From positions 21,033,716-21,097,715 of the forward strand of contig NC_045144.1 of NCBI RefSeq assembly GCF_008831285.2: a stretch of 64,000 nt of DNA. Reading direction: 5' to 3'. Each line of letters starts with the position of its first letter. Within the stretch, counting starts at the first letter, position 1. Below the pieces are notes generated by a model. It was not told the origin of the DNA. It saw only the letters and a program-made list of their open reading frames with translations, and did no database searches. The position numbers were made by a program, and so were the translations under genes. This DNA is from Nymphaea colorata. Lineage: Eukaryota; Streptophyta; Magnoliopsida; Nymphaeales; Nymphaeaceae. Of the stretch, positions 24,825 to 36,645 are shown one piece after another.

Positions 24825-25996
24825 ATTCAAATTTAAAAAAAATTTTCCCATCAAACGTGGGATGAAAAAAATTTACCAATCGTTTGGTTTTCAAAAATTT
24901 TTTTTTGACAGTTAAATCTCACCCCAAGGGGTAAAAAAAAGTTTACAAAAAAAAAAAAAAAACCTTGGCTTCTTCTTCTCGCATCAGCATCACCCAACCT
25001 CACCTCTCGTCTGCTGCCTTCCCTCCACAAACCATCTGCCGCCCTCCTTCACCTCTGAAACTCTCCACTAGTTGGAGACAAGCAGATAGTTTCTCCGCTA
25101 AAACCCTCCGCACCCTCTGCCTGGACTGTGCCTCCTCTCTTTGCAAACTCTCCACACCCTCCGCCTCAAGTAGGGCTGTTCAACGAGTCAAGCTTGACTC
25201 GAGCTTGTTCGATAAACTTGACTTGAACTCAACTTGTTTATTAAATGAGTCGAGTTTGAGATATGAAATGAACTCGATAACCTAAACAAGTCGATCTCGA
25301 GTTAAGTGGGTTCGACTCGGTTAAACTCAGTTAAGCTCGAGAAAGAAAATATATAAAATATATCTCATAAAATTATGAAAAAAGGTAGATTGCTCAAATG
25401 GGTCTCGAGTTAATGAAAACAAACGCAAGTAGAGCTCAAGCAGAGTTTGAGTTTCTTTCAAGAGATGGGCTTCCGTGAAGTGAAGAAGAGGGGTAAAGAA
25501 AAGCTCCAGTAAAGAAGAGGGATGGAGAAGAAAATAGAAAAATGTGTCCAAAGTCCAAACCCATGTCTTTTTATTAAAAAATTTCATTTCAACCCCACAA
25601 GTTTACATGTTTTTTTAAATGGTTCGGTATCTTACTATCTTTTAAAACTATAAGGTAGACACCCCACAATTAAGCATCACATTAACTAGATTGTGTAATC
25701 CTCTCATCTTGCACAACCTACAACAAGACATCACTTGTAGCAACCATTAATTGATTTAAGTGGCTTTTTCAGCGTAGCAAGAATGCCCTGAGTATGAGCA
25801 ACCATAATTTTTTGGCTAAGAATACTGTAAGTTTAAATTTCAAAGGGGAGACTTAAAATTAGTGAACATTACATATGTAAATAAAGTAATCTTTTGGGCT
25901 GGTGTGGGTAATTTGGGCAATTGCCCACACCAGCTACAATGTCACGTACAACAAGTCTTATGATATATACAACATAACTTATAAGAAAATATACAA
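24825..25996. repeat. 1172-bp unit at centre of inverted duplication, copy 1
   Basis: The reverse complement recurs at 35025-36196 with equal length and apparently near-complete identity (the compared open frames are identical over 261 and 321 bp). It begins ATTCAAATTT and ends AAGAAAATATACAA. It contains an ACCCCAAGGGGT palindrome, a GGGCTGTTCAACGAG word of the MITE-like family, and near its right end a small inverted repeat GCTGGTGTGGG/CCCACACCAGC. No transposase or other recognised protein. Confidence 0.8.
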
Positions 25997-26283
25997 AAGA
26001 TACTGTTCACATTTATAAGAACGAACATACTAATGATGAAATGAGTACATAACAAGAAAATAAGAGTAAAGAAAAAGAAAGGAGGGAATGAAGAATAAAC
26101 GAACGTCAGAAGCGAAAAAGGGAAAAACAAAAAAGTCAGGTTGGGAGAAGATAGAAAAAGGAGAAGAGAAAGGGAGAAGGATGAAAGAAAAATAAGTCAT
26201 TTCATCTTTTTTAAAATCGTCCTAAAAATTGTTCAGAGAGTTGGCTATTTTCAGTATCTTTTTTTTTGTGAATTTTAAAATTT
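25997..26283. other. Spacer at centre of the inverted duplication
   Basis: Purine-rich (GAAAAAG-type words) without a match seen elsewhere. It separates the 1172-bp unit from the right arm. No gene. Confidence 0.5.
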
Positions 26284-26789
26284 AAATATTGGAAAAGAAA
26301 TTTGCTGTTTCTTACATTACAATTCTGCGAAATTCAAGATATGCATAACTTGTCACATTTGAAGAATTTTGTACGGAATCATTTTACTGAAAATTATCCA
26401 CACTTTAATTCGTTTTGAAAAATCATTTGATCTGTACCGAAAAAGAAAAATCCATGAGTCTTCTTCCAAGAAAATTCAATCTAAGAACCATGATAGAAGA
26501 ATCGATCATATTGGAACAGATTTATCTCAGCATATTCTGCAAGATCCATTGGGATTAATATAAGATTGTCTCTGTTATTCCCATTCCTGCGTATATATGA
26601 ATGCTTTAGTTCTCCAATTTCCCAGCAAGAACAAAGATACGGATGCAATCACTGGAATATCTTCGATCGTGAAAGAGAGAATGAAGTCAGCAACACAATG
26701 TGGAAGATGCGAACACTAGAGAGAGAGAGAGAGAGAGTGGAACGTGTGCCCAAATACTCAAAGCTGAAAAGCATATGAGAATCTAGCTG

Positions 26790-26864
<75 letters not shown>

Positions 26865-26868
26865 GGGG

Positions 26869-26901
<33 letters not shown>

Positions 26902-27106
26902 GAGGTTGAGGGACTTCTTTGCCTAATGTTGGTATATGTTTGCATTGTCAATATAGACGAAGGATGAAAAATTATCAACATATGATATATTATATATCTG
27001 ATAAAATGTTGAGTTACATCTTTAATATTATATATCTGATAAAATGTTCTTTAATCAACAAACATGATCGAAGAAGAAAAGAAGTAGTAAAAATGCATGA
27101 AATCTG
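26284..27106 (-). other. 3' flank of B4 with TA and GA microsatellites
   Basis: Reverse-complement partner of 23946-24824. It contains a (TA)n tract at 26797-26828 followed directly by a long interrupted (GA)n tract to about 26899. No gene supported. Confidence 0.65.
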
Positions 27107-27901
27107 TCAATAATCATCAGTCGGCAACTCATGGCGACAGACAGGGCAAGAATGGGCTTGTCGAAGCCATGTCAGGATGCAGCCTTCATGAAATTCATGG
27201 GAGCAAGGCATTCTAGCCAGGCAGTCTCCTCTACCAACTTCAGCCTGGCAAACCACGCACGTATTCTGGCCATTTTCCTCCGCCTTCTTCCTCTCCAAGG
27301 CATCTACGGACCCCTTTGACGCTGGGGCCGGCACCGCCTCGTAAGCAAACAGAGCATCGTCGTCGGCCAACTCCTCCAAATCGTCGGCAAGATCCATCTC
27401 CTCCTGAGCTTCCGTCATATCTTCGGTCGGATCCTCCAAATCGCCGTCAACATCTTCCCGGGAGTCCATTGAGTGATAAGTGACGGTGGTAGTCAACGAT
27501 ACCGTCTGAACGTCGCCGGGACTCAACGCCGCCCGGCCATCTCCCGGCTGCAGGATCAAGTCGCACATCTCAATTGCAACATGGTCGGCCCAACCGAGAA
27601 GCAACCCGCACTCGTGATCGGAGAAGTGTCGCCGGACGTGCTCCACGACTTCCTCTCGTGTCCGCAAGCTGCTGCGGGTCACGATGACGGAGCTCGTGAA
27701 CAAGCGGAGAACATGAACCGCCGGAGTCTCCGTTGAACCACCTACTTCACCACCACCTTCAGCTCCTCCGGTTTCTGAACAGATCCTTGTCTGGAAATGC
27801 AGATGCACCATTGCTGAAGCCGTCGCGTGATATCCAGTTCTTGGTTCCGGCGCCGCCACCGTGGAACTGCGAGTAAACGAGCTAACAGTCGTCCTCAACA
27901 T
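27107..27901 (-). CDS. B-type RING-H2 protein, 264 aa (B4)
   Basis: Intronless frame on the minus strand from ATG at 27901. It differs from B1 (2265-3059) at only a handful of residues (for example Glu to Asp near 130, Ala to Pro near 191, and Ala to Thr in the RING helix), so these are recent duplicates. Same layout: N-terminal unrecognised domain, acidic segment, PASK linker, RING-H2 at 215-255 with complete ligands. Its downstream neighbour on the other strand is the deleted B3, and the A3 gene lies upstream in the same orientation. A TATA-like site on the minus strand is at 27989-27998. Predicted E3 ubiquitin ligase. Confidence 0.86.
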   Translation of the reverse strand: MLRTTVSSFTRSSTVAAPEPRTGYHATASAMVHLHFQTRICSETGGAEGGGEVGGSTETPAVHVLRLFTSSVIVTRSSLRTREEVVEHVRRHFSDHECGLLLGWADHVAIEMCDLILQPGDGRAALSPGDVQTVSLTTTVTYHSMDSREDVDGDLEDPTEDMTEAQEEMDLADDLEELADDDALFAYEAVPAPASKGSVDALERKKAEENGQNTCVVCQAEVGRGDCLARMPCSHEFHEGCILTWLRQAHSCPVCRHELPTDDY

Positions 27902-29764
27902 CTCTCTCTCTCTCTCGCTCTCCCTCTCCGATCTTCTGCAGATTGGAAGTACTCGAGCTGCGGTGCTTAAGCAATTGATCTATGAAGAGATATGTAAAGC
28001 AACAAGCACGAAGATCTGGAAACTCATGCCGCTTGATTTATCTCCATTCTCGGTTAATTCAATATTTTTTAATAGATATATGTGTAGAATCTGGAACTCG
28101 AAACTCATGCAGCTTGCTTTATCTCCATTCTTGATTAATTCAATATTTTTTAATAGATATATGTGTAGAAGCTGGAAATATATAGAGATATATATCTAAA
28201 TCCAGATGGCAACAACCGTTTACGTGGATAGGATTCGGATGCAGCTTAGACTTGTAGGTGAATATATATATCTCTCTAAATCGTAAGCAGATCTAAATCT
28301 GAGATAGTTGTCTTAGTTATCAGATTGAAATTGCTTCAGCCGTCCCAACTGTTCATTTATTTTCCAAACTTATCTACTGGCCGCACCATTTTTAATTTTG
28401 CAGTTTTCTCATTTGTTTTCACAAATTTTTTTTATGGAATTGGAACACATGAATGTATGTTCTAACTGTAGGATATATATCATCTTAGTACGCTCACTAC
28501 TAATTAAACGGAAAATGACATTTGAAGAATTTACATGGAATACATTTTATTGAATTGAGCTTGACCCACATAAATTTTAGCTAATGACATTGACTGAATG
28601 CGTGCAATTGGGTTCTCCATCTCATCATCATGTTCTTCTTCTTCTTATGTTCTCGTATGGCTACAGATCAGGCTGAGCCGGGGCCAAGCCGATCCAAATC
28701 GTCAGCTTAATGCGTTGAGTCGGCTAGGAATTGTCTAAATCTAGACTGTTTAATTTAGCATCAATTTTAACTATTAAACAACATCATTAAGAAATGAACT
28801 AAGTCTTTTTGTTAAAAATAAATGAATCTAGTACTCATGTATGTTGCTTATCAGTTATTATTTTGTAATACTGTTCATAAGTTATAGTTTTTTTAATCAT
28901 ATTGACTTAATGTTTACTTAGATATCTTCAACTTCCTCACAGAACTGTTTTTGCTATAATCTCAAACGCTCTGCGTACCACACATACTGCGGCAAGGATC
29001 GGTATCAGTAATGGCTTCGTTTTTATGCCATCCACAAGATCAAAGGTATACAAAAAATATATATATCACCATGAAATCATATTTTTAATTACCATAAAAC
29101 AAAAATCTAGTAGTGATCACTTCGATTTACATTAAGTTAAATTCAAGATTAACCATGAGAAAGTTATCAATGGCAGAACTGGTTTTTCAAAACACTCGGT
29201 AATTAAGATCCACGGGATGACCGTTTAGTTTGTCTGTGTGAAGCCAACAATCGTGAGCTTTTTGCCGGTAAACACATGAACGCAACCCCTGCAAGCTAGA
29301 ATCCACTTGAACATATAAAAGGCGGATTCATTTCGATTTGTTAGAAGGATTGGAAAAATCTAAACTGACTCATTTTGAATCCTTGTTAGATCTAATTATC
29401 TGTGCATCAAATGGACGTGTTGAAACCATTTGCAGGTGAGAGGGAGTTTAAATTTCCACTGCTGTGTTTGCAGCAAACGTAAATGAATCTTCATGTTCAA
29501 ATCCATGGATCCCGGCCAGAGCCGAGTCTTTCTTTAATTTTCCAGCTTCCATATATAATTAATATCTAAGATCCACCATGAACAAACTAGTATTTATAAT
29601 AGATTTCCAGGCAAAAATTGTATTACTTGAAAAACCTGCATCTTACACATAGAATAAGGTTTAAAATGTTCATACATCAGATGAATCAATGATTCGTATC
29701 AGAAAAAAACGTAGGTCATGAGCCCAATGAACATGGGTATAACCTAAATACATTGGTGAGTACA
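27902..29764 (-). other. A3-B4 intergenic part of the duplicated segment
   Basis: Reverse complement of 436-2264 and 21576-23435 with few differences, including both 81-bp units upstream of the B gene. No additional gene. Confidence 0.7.
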
Positions 29765-30391
29765 TCAATCGGTCGGCAACTGGAACCTACAGAGTGGACA
29801 GGAGTGGGCTCGTTCGAGCCAACCAACGATGCATTTCTCATGGAACTCGTGGTCGCAGGGCATGGCGGCCAAGCTCCCTTCCTTGCCGAACTCGTCCTGG
29901 CAGATGACGCAGACCTTCTTTGCTAGCGGATCATCGCCATTACCATCCATGGCCGCTCTCTTTCTCTTCAACGACTGCACCGACAACTTCGATGCTGGAA
30001 CCGTCCTAGTGGGCTCGGACGCTTCCAGACCGTCACCGGCGTCCTGGCCGGGCAAAACCTGGGAGAGCTGCAGAATGAAGGTGAGCTGGATGGGCTCACC
30101 GTCTGGAATATGCCGTGCACGGATGCGAACCGCTTCTTGGATGCTGCCGCACAGTTCCGACGCATGGCTCTGCATGTGTGCGGCAGTTGCAGCCGGCCTG
30201 CCGGCGCACAGTCGCCGTCCGATGTGATCCCAAATGGAATCTACCGTGTCAAAGCAGCAATAGCACATGGTGGTACGATGAGTCTCTGCCCCTAAGAGCA
30301 CAAACATCCTTATTCCGTCATGCTCTGCACGTCTCTGCTCGTCATACAGCTCCACCACCAGCGTCAGCTCCACTTTCCTCATTTCTGCCAT
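29765..30391 (-). CDS. A-type RING-H2 protein, 208 aa (A3)
   Basis: Intronless frame on the minus strand from ATG at 30391. It is nearly identical to A2 (20949-21575), with changes confined to a few residues such as Ser-to-Leu and His-to-Gln in the linker and Arg-to-Gln after the RING. RING-H2 at 161-201 with all eight ligands; KRKR patch at 142-145. It forms the right-hand outer gene of the large inverted duplication, in the order A2, B3, centre, B4, A3. The conserved promoter block with TATATATA lies at 30507-30514 on the minus strand. Predicted E3 ubiquitin ligase of unknown substrate. Confidence 0.87.
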   Translation of the reverse strand: MAEMRKVELTLVVELYDEQRRAEHDGIRMFVLLGAETHRTTMCYCCFDTVDSIWDHIGRRLCAGRPAATAAHMQSHASELCGSIQEAVRIRARHIPDGEPIQLTFILQLSQVLPGQDAGDGLEASEPTRTVPASKLSVQSLKRKRAAMDGNGDDPLAKKVCVICQDEFGKEGSLAAMPCDHEFHEKCIVGWLERAHSCPLCRFQLPTD

Positions 30392-30720
30392 CCTTCTCCT
30401 TCTTCTTCTTCTTCTTCTTCAAGATGAGGTTAGAAAAGAAGCGGTAAACAAGATGAGGTTAGAAAAGAAGCGGTGCTTATTTACCCATTAATGAACGAAC
30501 AGATACATATATATAGCAGGCGGCACAGAGCAGAAGTCTAGAGGCATATTGTTCGAGTTTATCTCCATTCTTGATGAACCCATTTTGTGATTGGTACAAG
30601 AACTGAATAGAATTTGAATTTGAATCCACCGACACCAATTCAGATCTGAGTCTTGAGTAGTTGATGACGGTTGCCTCCGATAAGTATCTGATTATAGTGC
30701 AATATGTAACGGTATGTATA
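30392..30720 (-). promoter_or_regulatory. Upstream region of A3
   Basis: A (CTT)n-rich leader on the plus strand, then the conserved block TATATATAGCAGGCGGCACAG and TTTATCTCCATTCTTGATGA, matching the A2 upstream region in reverse. Homology with 20620-20948 fades near 30720, which marks the outer edge of the right arm. Confidence 0.5.
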
Positions 30721-30896
30721 TCTTAACCGTCAGGAAGTTTTAAAACTTGTCTTCTAAGTTTCTAGCCAGTCGATTGAGTGAATATTAAGAAGATCCATAC
30801 CCCTCTACGGTTAACGTTAATTAATTTAATTTATATGAAGTAAATTAATATTGGGGACACACACATGCGTGTGTGTCCAATAGTTATTTATAAATT

Positions 30897-30955
30897 AAAT
30901 TAAGAAACATGATAAATCATCAAGGTGAAGTGCCCAATTTAATAGGTACTATTTT

Positions 30956-30989
<34 letters not shown>

Positions 30990-31081
30990 TTAATTTAATT
31001 CCATTAAAGATAATTTTGAGTAGAAATAGTCCCCATTAAATCGGGCACTTCACCTTGATGATTTGTCACGCTTCTTAATTT
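30897..31081. repeat. Inverted repeat (hairpin) with 39-nt arms
   Basis: Left arm 30897-30935 and right arm 31043-31081 are near-perfect reverse complements (core ATCAAGGTGAAGTGCCC / GGGCACTTCACCTTGAT). The pairing continues inward imperfectly to AATAGGTACTATTT / AAATAGTCCCCATT. The loop holds a (TA)n run at 30957-30986. A MITE-like element or a small-RNA-producing hairpin are both possible. Confidence 0.7.
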
Positions 31082-31183
31082 AATTTATTCGAAGTAAATT
31101 AAATATAAAGGTGGCTATGTGTACCGGGGTTCATATTTATCAAGGTGCACTGTGCATAGTCTCTCGTGCACCCATCCACAAAC

Positions 31184-31269
31184 TCCTATAGGCCGATGGC
31201 TCAGTCTTAAGGATACTTGTCATGCATCCTATAGGCCGATGGCTCAGTCTTAAGGATACTTGTCATGCA
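31184..31269. repeat. 43-bp perfect tandem duplication
   Basis: Unit beginning TCCTATAGGCCGATGGC occurs at 31184-31226 and 31227-31269 without a difference, so the duplication is recent. No gene nearby. Confidence 0.9.
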
Positions 31270-31971
31270 TATGAGCCCGTCTACAAGTGCACATACCAAT
31301 GTATATAACTAGTGGCTTTTTTTTCAGTGAGACGAATCACTTATATACGAAAGATCGAGATCACTGCAAGAATACACTTGAATACCTAGATTGCTTTGTT
31401 TGATTATATTTATGTGAGGAATAGGTACATTTGGTTAGATAGAAAATCCCAACTGATTTCATTTTCGAACCTTGTTTTGCTCATCATCTGCCCATCTGAT
31501 GGTAGACGTGTTCAAGCCAATAAATCATTGCTGCTGTAAGGGAAGCCATATGTAAATCCAGCGTCAAGTTCTAATTCAAACCCATTGAAGTATCCAAACA
31601 ATAGTTTGATTAAGAGGCTTTAGTTATACAATTTTAAATTTTTAATGAGCACCAATATGTAAACAAAGAAATTACTATGAATTAATAATATCAATATGAA
31701 AATAAGCATCTTTGTATTCAACTATCTAAATCCAGAAGCTAAGACTCTCCAAAATGGATTGAATTTGGATCCTGCTTAGACCGTGAATTTATCTCTCCCT
31801 TTCTAAATCAAGCGGATCTGAGGCTGGGATATATAGCTTCCTTAAATAGTTGTCATATTGGGCATTGCCCGTCATACTGGGCATTGCCCAAGAGAAATAC
31901 ATATCTCTAATTACTTTATGTTTATGCCAATATGATATCTTTACAATCCTACGCTTTAAAGCTTATCTAAC

Positions 31972-32055
<84 letters not shown>

Positions 32056-32496
32056 CTCACATTAAAATGGCAGCACCATTTTTAATTTTGTAATTTTCTC
32101 ATATTTGCGGCCTTAATAATAACTTAATTACCATATTGCTCCAAGGGCTATATCATAGCTGGTGGTGAGAGTATCATTGTTAGTTTGATTCCTGTGGGTG
32201 CTACTCATCTGACCTGCAAATGGTGATAGTGTGACACTCTAATTGACGAGTACATCACGGGTCCTTCTAGGTCCTGAAGCAGCTTTGGACATCAAGGGCA
32301 GAGAGAATGAGGGAGGGCTTCCGTGATTCTTCAGGTGGCTCCCACTCATCCAAACTTAATTACCTTCCTGAATTTGCTTTTATTATAACAAAAGGTTTTC
32401 TTTCTATGTCTTCATATATTTTATTCATCCACAAGCTATGTGTTAGAAATACCTCTCCTCCATGTTAGAGCTTAAGTACCAAATTTGGAATACACT
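31270..32496. other. No gene seen; long TA/GA microsatellite
   Basis: AT-rich. The only clear structure is (TA)n followed by (GA)n at 31975-32054. A short perfect repeat of TACTGGGCATTGCC-like words occurs near 31857-31890. Confidence 0.5.
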
Positions 32497-32630
32497 GATG
32501 TGGTTCCTCCACTATTAGATGTTGATAATGACCTTTGCAATATATATATATATATTGAAATTGATGTGGTTCCTCCACTATTAGATGTTGATTATGACCT
32601 TTGATATATATATATATATATTGAAATTGA
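32497..32630. repeat. 66-bp tandem duplication
   Basis: Two copies of a unit beginning GATGTGGTTCCTCC and ending in (TA)n plus TTGAAATT (32497-32562 and 32563-32630), differing at two or three positions. Confidence 0.85.
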
Positions 32631-33713
32631 CTCGAGAATTTCATCCCGAGTCAGATTGCCATCAAACTGGGCCATTTAGGTACTGACCCAAAAGCACCGA
32701 GTCCTAAAGGACTTAGAGGATTTGATTCTGGATTGGGCGGATCAGTTTAATTGTTTTGAGTCGTTTCATATCGTCCAAACTGTTTAATTCTGCACCAATT
32801 ATAACTCTTGCTCAATATTCCTAATTAAGACATGAATTAAGTTTTTTTTTTTTTTAAAATGAATCTAGTGTATGTTGTTTATTAGTTATTACTTCGTAAT
32901 TGTGTTCATTAACCATAAATATTTTCTTGATGCTTATTCCTATTTTACAGATATTTTCAGCTTCTTCATCAATTTGTACTAAAAATTATTACTATATAAT
33001 ATGTTTCATTTTCTATATATCATCCACAACAAATACACCCGAGCAGAGCCATAAATTTCTAGCTAAGTTGCACAAGTAATAAATTTAAAATTTTTAAGTG
33101 ATACTGGAACTATTCCTCTTTAGCCCCCTCCATTCCTTGAATTCTTAAGAGTGCAGAGTTGTTTCTGCAATGTTAAATTATGGTGAGTGCTCAAACAAAT
33201 TGGTCTGAAAACATGGTTCAGATCTCTCGGTCATGATCTTTTAGCTGTATAAAGCATAGGGAAAGGGAGAGGCTTTAGCCTTCACTTGGGCATGCAGTAG
33301 AACCTCCTCCTTTCACCCAAAGCACAAGGCGCAAAACTGCTTCCTCTACTACTGTTTGCTCGGATCAACTGGTTATATGGGCCGCTTCCTCTACTACTAC
33401 TTGCTCGATTCAGCTTGCTATATGCGTCGGCTGGTGCACAATCTTCTTTTTAATAGAAAAAAAAAAAAAAAGAGAAAAAAAGTTAAAAAACTACTGAAAA
33501 AGACGTTTCTTTTAAAATAATTTTCAAAATACCCCAACTGCCACATTTATATACAAGTCCAGCTTGAGCTTGAATTAAAACTAGAGTTATAAACTGGTCG
33601 AGTTTCAACATTTAAGCCCGACTTGGCTCGTGTTTTTTTTGTATTTTGAGTTTTCCTGGGCTGTCAATAATTTTTGACAAATTTTATCACTCTTTTAGTG
33701 GTGTTCACTTTCA

Positions 33714-33753
<40 letters not shown>

Positions 33754-33850
33754 GGTTTACTCAGTGAAGCTTGAAATTGCCTCGTAAAGCTCGAGCCGAT
33801 CTCACTTGTTGTACGTCTAAAAGTTATTCTTATTGTTGTTGTTATAAAAG
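32631..33850 (-). repeat. Inverted partial copy of the PP2A-upstream block
   Basis: By eye this is the reverse complement of about 55.05-56.40 kb and of 39.4-40.4 kb. Shared words include AACTGGGCCATTTAGGTACTGA, CATTCCTTGAATTC-like sequence and AACTAGAGTTATAAAC. It carries a (TA)n tract at 33718-33751. No gene. Confidence 0.65.
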
Positions 33851-33889
33851 AAAATACATTACCATAGAATCACATTTTCAATTACCATA

Positions 33890-34970
33890 AAACAAAAAAT
33901 CCAGAAGTGATCACTTCGATTAACATTAAGTTAAATCAAGATTAACCATGAGAAAGTTATCAATGGCAGAACTGGTTTATCAGAACACTCAGTAATTAAG
34001 ATCCACGGGATGACCGTTTAGTTTGTCTCTGTCAAGCCAACAATCGTGAGCTTTATGCCAGTAATCACTTGAACGCAACCCCAGCATCGAAGTCGTCGGT
34101 GCAGTCGTTGAAGAGAAAGAGAGCGGCCATGCATGAAAATGGCGATGATTCTTTAGCAAAGAAGGTCTGTGTCATCTGCCAGGACGAGTTCGGCAAGGAA
34201 GGGAGCTTGGCCGCCATGCCCTGCGACCACGAGTTCCATGAGAAATGCATCGTTGGTTGGCTCGAACGAGCCCACTCCTGTCCGCTCTGTAGGTTCCAGT
34301 TGCCCACCGATTGATGTACTCACCATTGTATTTAGGTCATACCCATGTTCATTGGGCTCATGACCAACATCTTTTTCAGATATGAAACATTGATTCGTCT
34401 GATGTTTGAAAATTTTAACTTCAGGAACCTTATTCTATGTGTAAAATGCAGGTTTTTTAAGTAATTGAATTCCAAACAATTTTTGCTTGGAAATCCATTG
34501 TAAATACTTGTTTGTTAATGGTGGATCTTAGACATTGATTATATATAGAAGCTGGAAAATTAAAGAAAGACTCGGCTCTGGCCGGGATCCATGGATTTGA
34601 ACCTGAAGATTCATTTACATTTGCTGCAAACACAGCAGTGGAAATTTAAACTCCCACTCACCGAGAAATGGTTTCAACATGTTTATTTGATGCGCAGATA
34701 ATTAAATCTAACAAGGATTCAAAATGAATCAGTTTAGATTTTTCCAATCCATCTAACAAATCGAAATGAATCCGCCTTGTATATATTCTAGTCGATTCTA
34801 GCAGAAACCTCATGAGTTTGCTGGCAGAAAACTCATGATTGTTGGCTTGACAGAGACAAACTAAACGATCATCCCGTGGATCTTAATTACAAAGTGTGCT
34901 GATAAGCCGCTTCTGCCATTGATAACTTTCTCATGGTTAATATTGAATTTAACTTAATGTAAATCTTTGT
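33890..34970. repeat. Fold-back rearrangement enclosing the A4 fragment
   Basis: The segment 33890-34078 is the reverse complement of A-gene 3' flank (compare 29100-29285) and also of 34815-34970 on the far side of the A4 fragment. The A coding sequence and its own 3' flank therefore sit between inverted arms of about 160-190 bp. The junction between the inverted flank and the coding sequence is sharp at 34080/34081. Confidence 0.7.
34081..34314 (+). pseudogene. 3' fragment of an A-type RING-H2 gene (A4)
   Basis: Encodes the equivalent of residues 132-208 of the A proteins, from PASK through an intact RING-H2 to the usual PTD end, then TGA. No in-frame ATG or promoter precedes it; the upstream sequence is an inverted piece of another A gene's 3' flank. 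Sequence (HENGDDSLAKK) is closest to A5 at 51229-51855. The RING itself has no disabling change, so if transcribed from elsewhere it could still encode a RING peptide, starting perhaps at the Met before HENGDD. Most likely a non-functional relic. Confidence 0.8.
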
Positions 34971-35024
34971 ATACCTTCGATCTTGTGGATGGTATAAAAA
35001 CGAAGCCATTACTGATGAGTTATG

Positions 35025-36196
35025 TTGTATATTTTCTTATAAGTTATGTTGTATATATCATAAGACTTGTTGTACGTGACATTGTAGCTGGTGTGGGCAA
35101 TTGCCCAAATTACCCACACCAGCCCAAAAGATTACTTTATTTACATATGTAATGTTCACTAATTTTAAGTCTCCCCTTTGAAATTTAAACTTACAGTATT
35201 CTTAGCCAAAAAATTATGGTTGCTCATACTCAGGGCATTCTTGCTACGCTGAAAAAGCCACTTAAATCAATTAATGGTTGCTACAAGTGATGTCTTGTTG
35301 TAGGTTGTGCAAGATGAGAGGATTACACAATCTAGTTAATGTGATGCTTAATTGTGGGGTGTCTACCTTATAGTTTTAAAAGATAGTAAGATACCGAACC
35401 ATTTAAAAAAACATGTAAACTTGTGGGGTTGAAATGAAATTTTTTAATAAAAAGACATGGGTTTGGACTTTGGACACATTTTTCTATTTTCTTCTCCATC
35501 CCTCTTCTTTACTGGAGCTTTTCTTTACCCCTCTTCTTCACTTCACGGAAGCCCATCTCTTGAAAGAAACTCAAACTCTGCTTGAGCTCTACTTGCGTTT
35601 GTTTTCATTAACTCGAGACCCATTTGAGCAATCTACCTTTTTTCATAATTTTATGAGATATATTTTATATATTTTCTTTCTCGAGCTTAACTGAGTTTAA
35701 CCGAGTCGAACCCACTTAACTCGAGATCGACTTGTTTAGGTTATCGAGTTCATTTCATATCTCAAACTCGACTCATTTAATAAACAAGTTGAGTTCAAGT
35801 CAAGTTTATCGAACAAGCTCGAGTCAAGCTTGACTCGTTGAACAGCCCTACTTGAGGCGGAGGGTGTGGAGAGTTTGCAAAGAGAGGAGGCACAGTCCAG
35901 GCAGAGGGTGCGGAGGGTTTTAGCGGAGAAACTATCTGCTTGTCTCCAACTAGTGGAGAGTTTCAGAGGTGAAGGAGGGCGGCAGATGGTTTGTGGAGGG
36001 AAGGCAGCAGACGAGAGGTGAGGTTGGGTGATGCTGATGCGAGAAGAAGAAGCCAAGGTTTTTTTTTTTTTTTTGTAAACTTTTTTTTACCCCTTGGGGT
36101 GAGATTTAACTGTCAAAAAAAAATTTTTGAAAACCAAACGATTGGTAAATTTTTTTCATCCCACGTTTGATGGGAAAATTTTTTTTAAATTTGAAT
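35025..36196. repeat. 1172-bp unit, copy 2 (inverted)
   Basis: Reverse complement of 24825-25996, same length and apparently almost identical. Its left edge interrupts the A-type 3' flank after ATTACTGATG at about 35016-35024. Its right edge meets unrelated sequence after TTTGAAT. Confidence 0.8.
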
Positions 36197-36470
36197 TTTA
36201 TTTCTAGTGCTACAGGTCCTGCCCATCAAATGGCCCTTAAGTGGCAAGCAGTTTCTACTCCCACCAGGTTGGATAGTGAACACTCACGAAGAATGAGACT
36301 TCAATTAAAAAAACATTAACTATAGTGCTAATATAGTGCCAGAGTTTTCATTTGCATTTCCATCCAGCTAAAAGAGTTAACTATGGTGTTGGCGGTAATA
36401 TAGTGGTAGAGTATACCCTCATTTTTGGCATTAAAAGAAAGCAAAATGTTAGATCTATTGTGACACTTAT

Positions 36471-36645
36471 CAGGGGCGGAACCAAGATTTTTTTTAGGGG
36501 CGGGCCAAACGATCAGCAAGTCAGGCCAAAAGAAGCGACGGGTCGAGCCAAACTAAAAAATTTTGATGATTTCAATATATATAAAAAAAATTTCCTGCGT
36601 TCACCTGAACCATGGCCCAGGCAGCCCGCTCTCCCTCCAGCCCTG
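36471..36645. mobile_element. hAT-like MITE, copy 2, with perfect 8-bp TSD
   Basis: Starts CAGGGGCGGA and ends CCAGCCCTG, and is flanked by the perfect 8-bp direct repeat ACACTTAT (36463-36470 and 36646-36653). An 8-bp duplication and CAGGG-type ends are the hAT superfamily signature. At 175 bp it cannot encode transposase. Confidence 0.9.

Noticed and set aside
24965-25285. 106-codon open frame, identical at 35736-36056 on the other strand
   Set aside because: Identity reflects the recently duplicated 1172-bp unit as a whole. The frame is Ser/Pro-rich low complexity running into a MITE-like repeat and has no family resemblance.
29829-30227. 132-codon frame opposite A3 (also opposite A2 and A5)
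   Set aside because: Mirror frame of the RING gene on the other strand, conserved only because the sense gene is.
31184-31269. Repeat pair as a CRISPR array
   Set aside because: Only two directly abutting units without spacers, in a plant genome.
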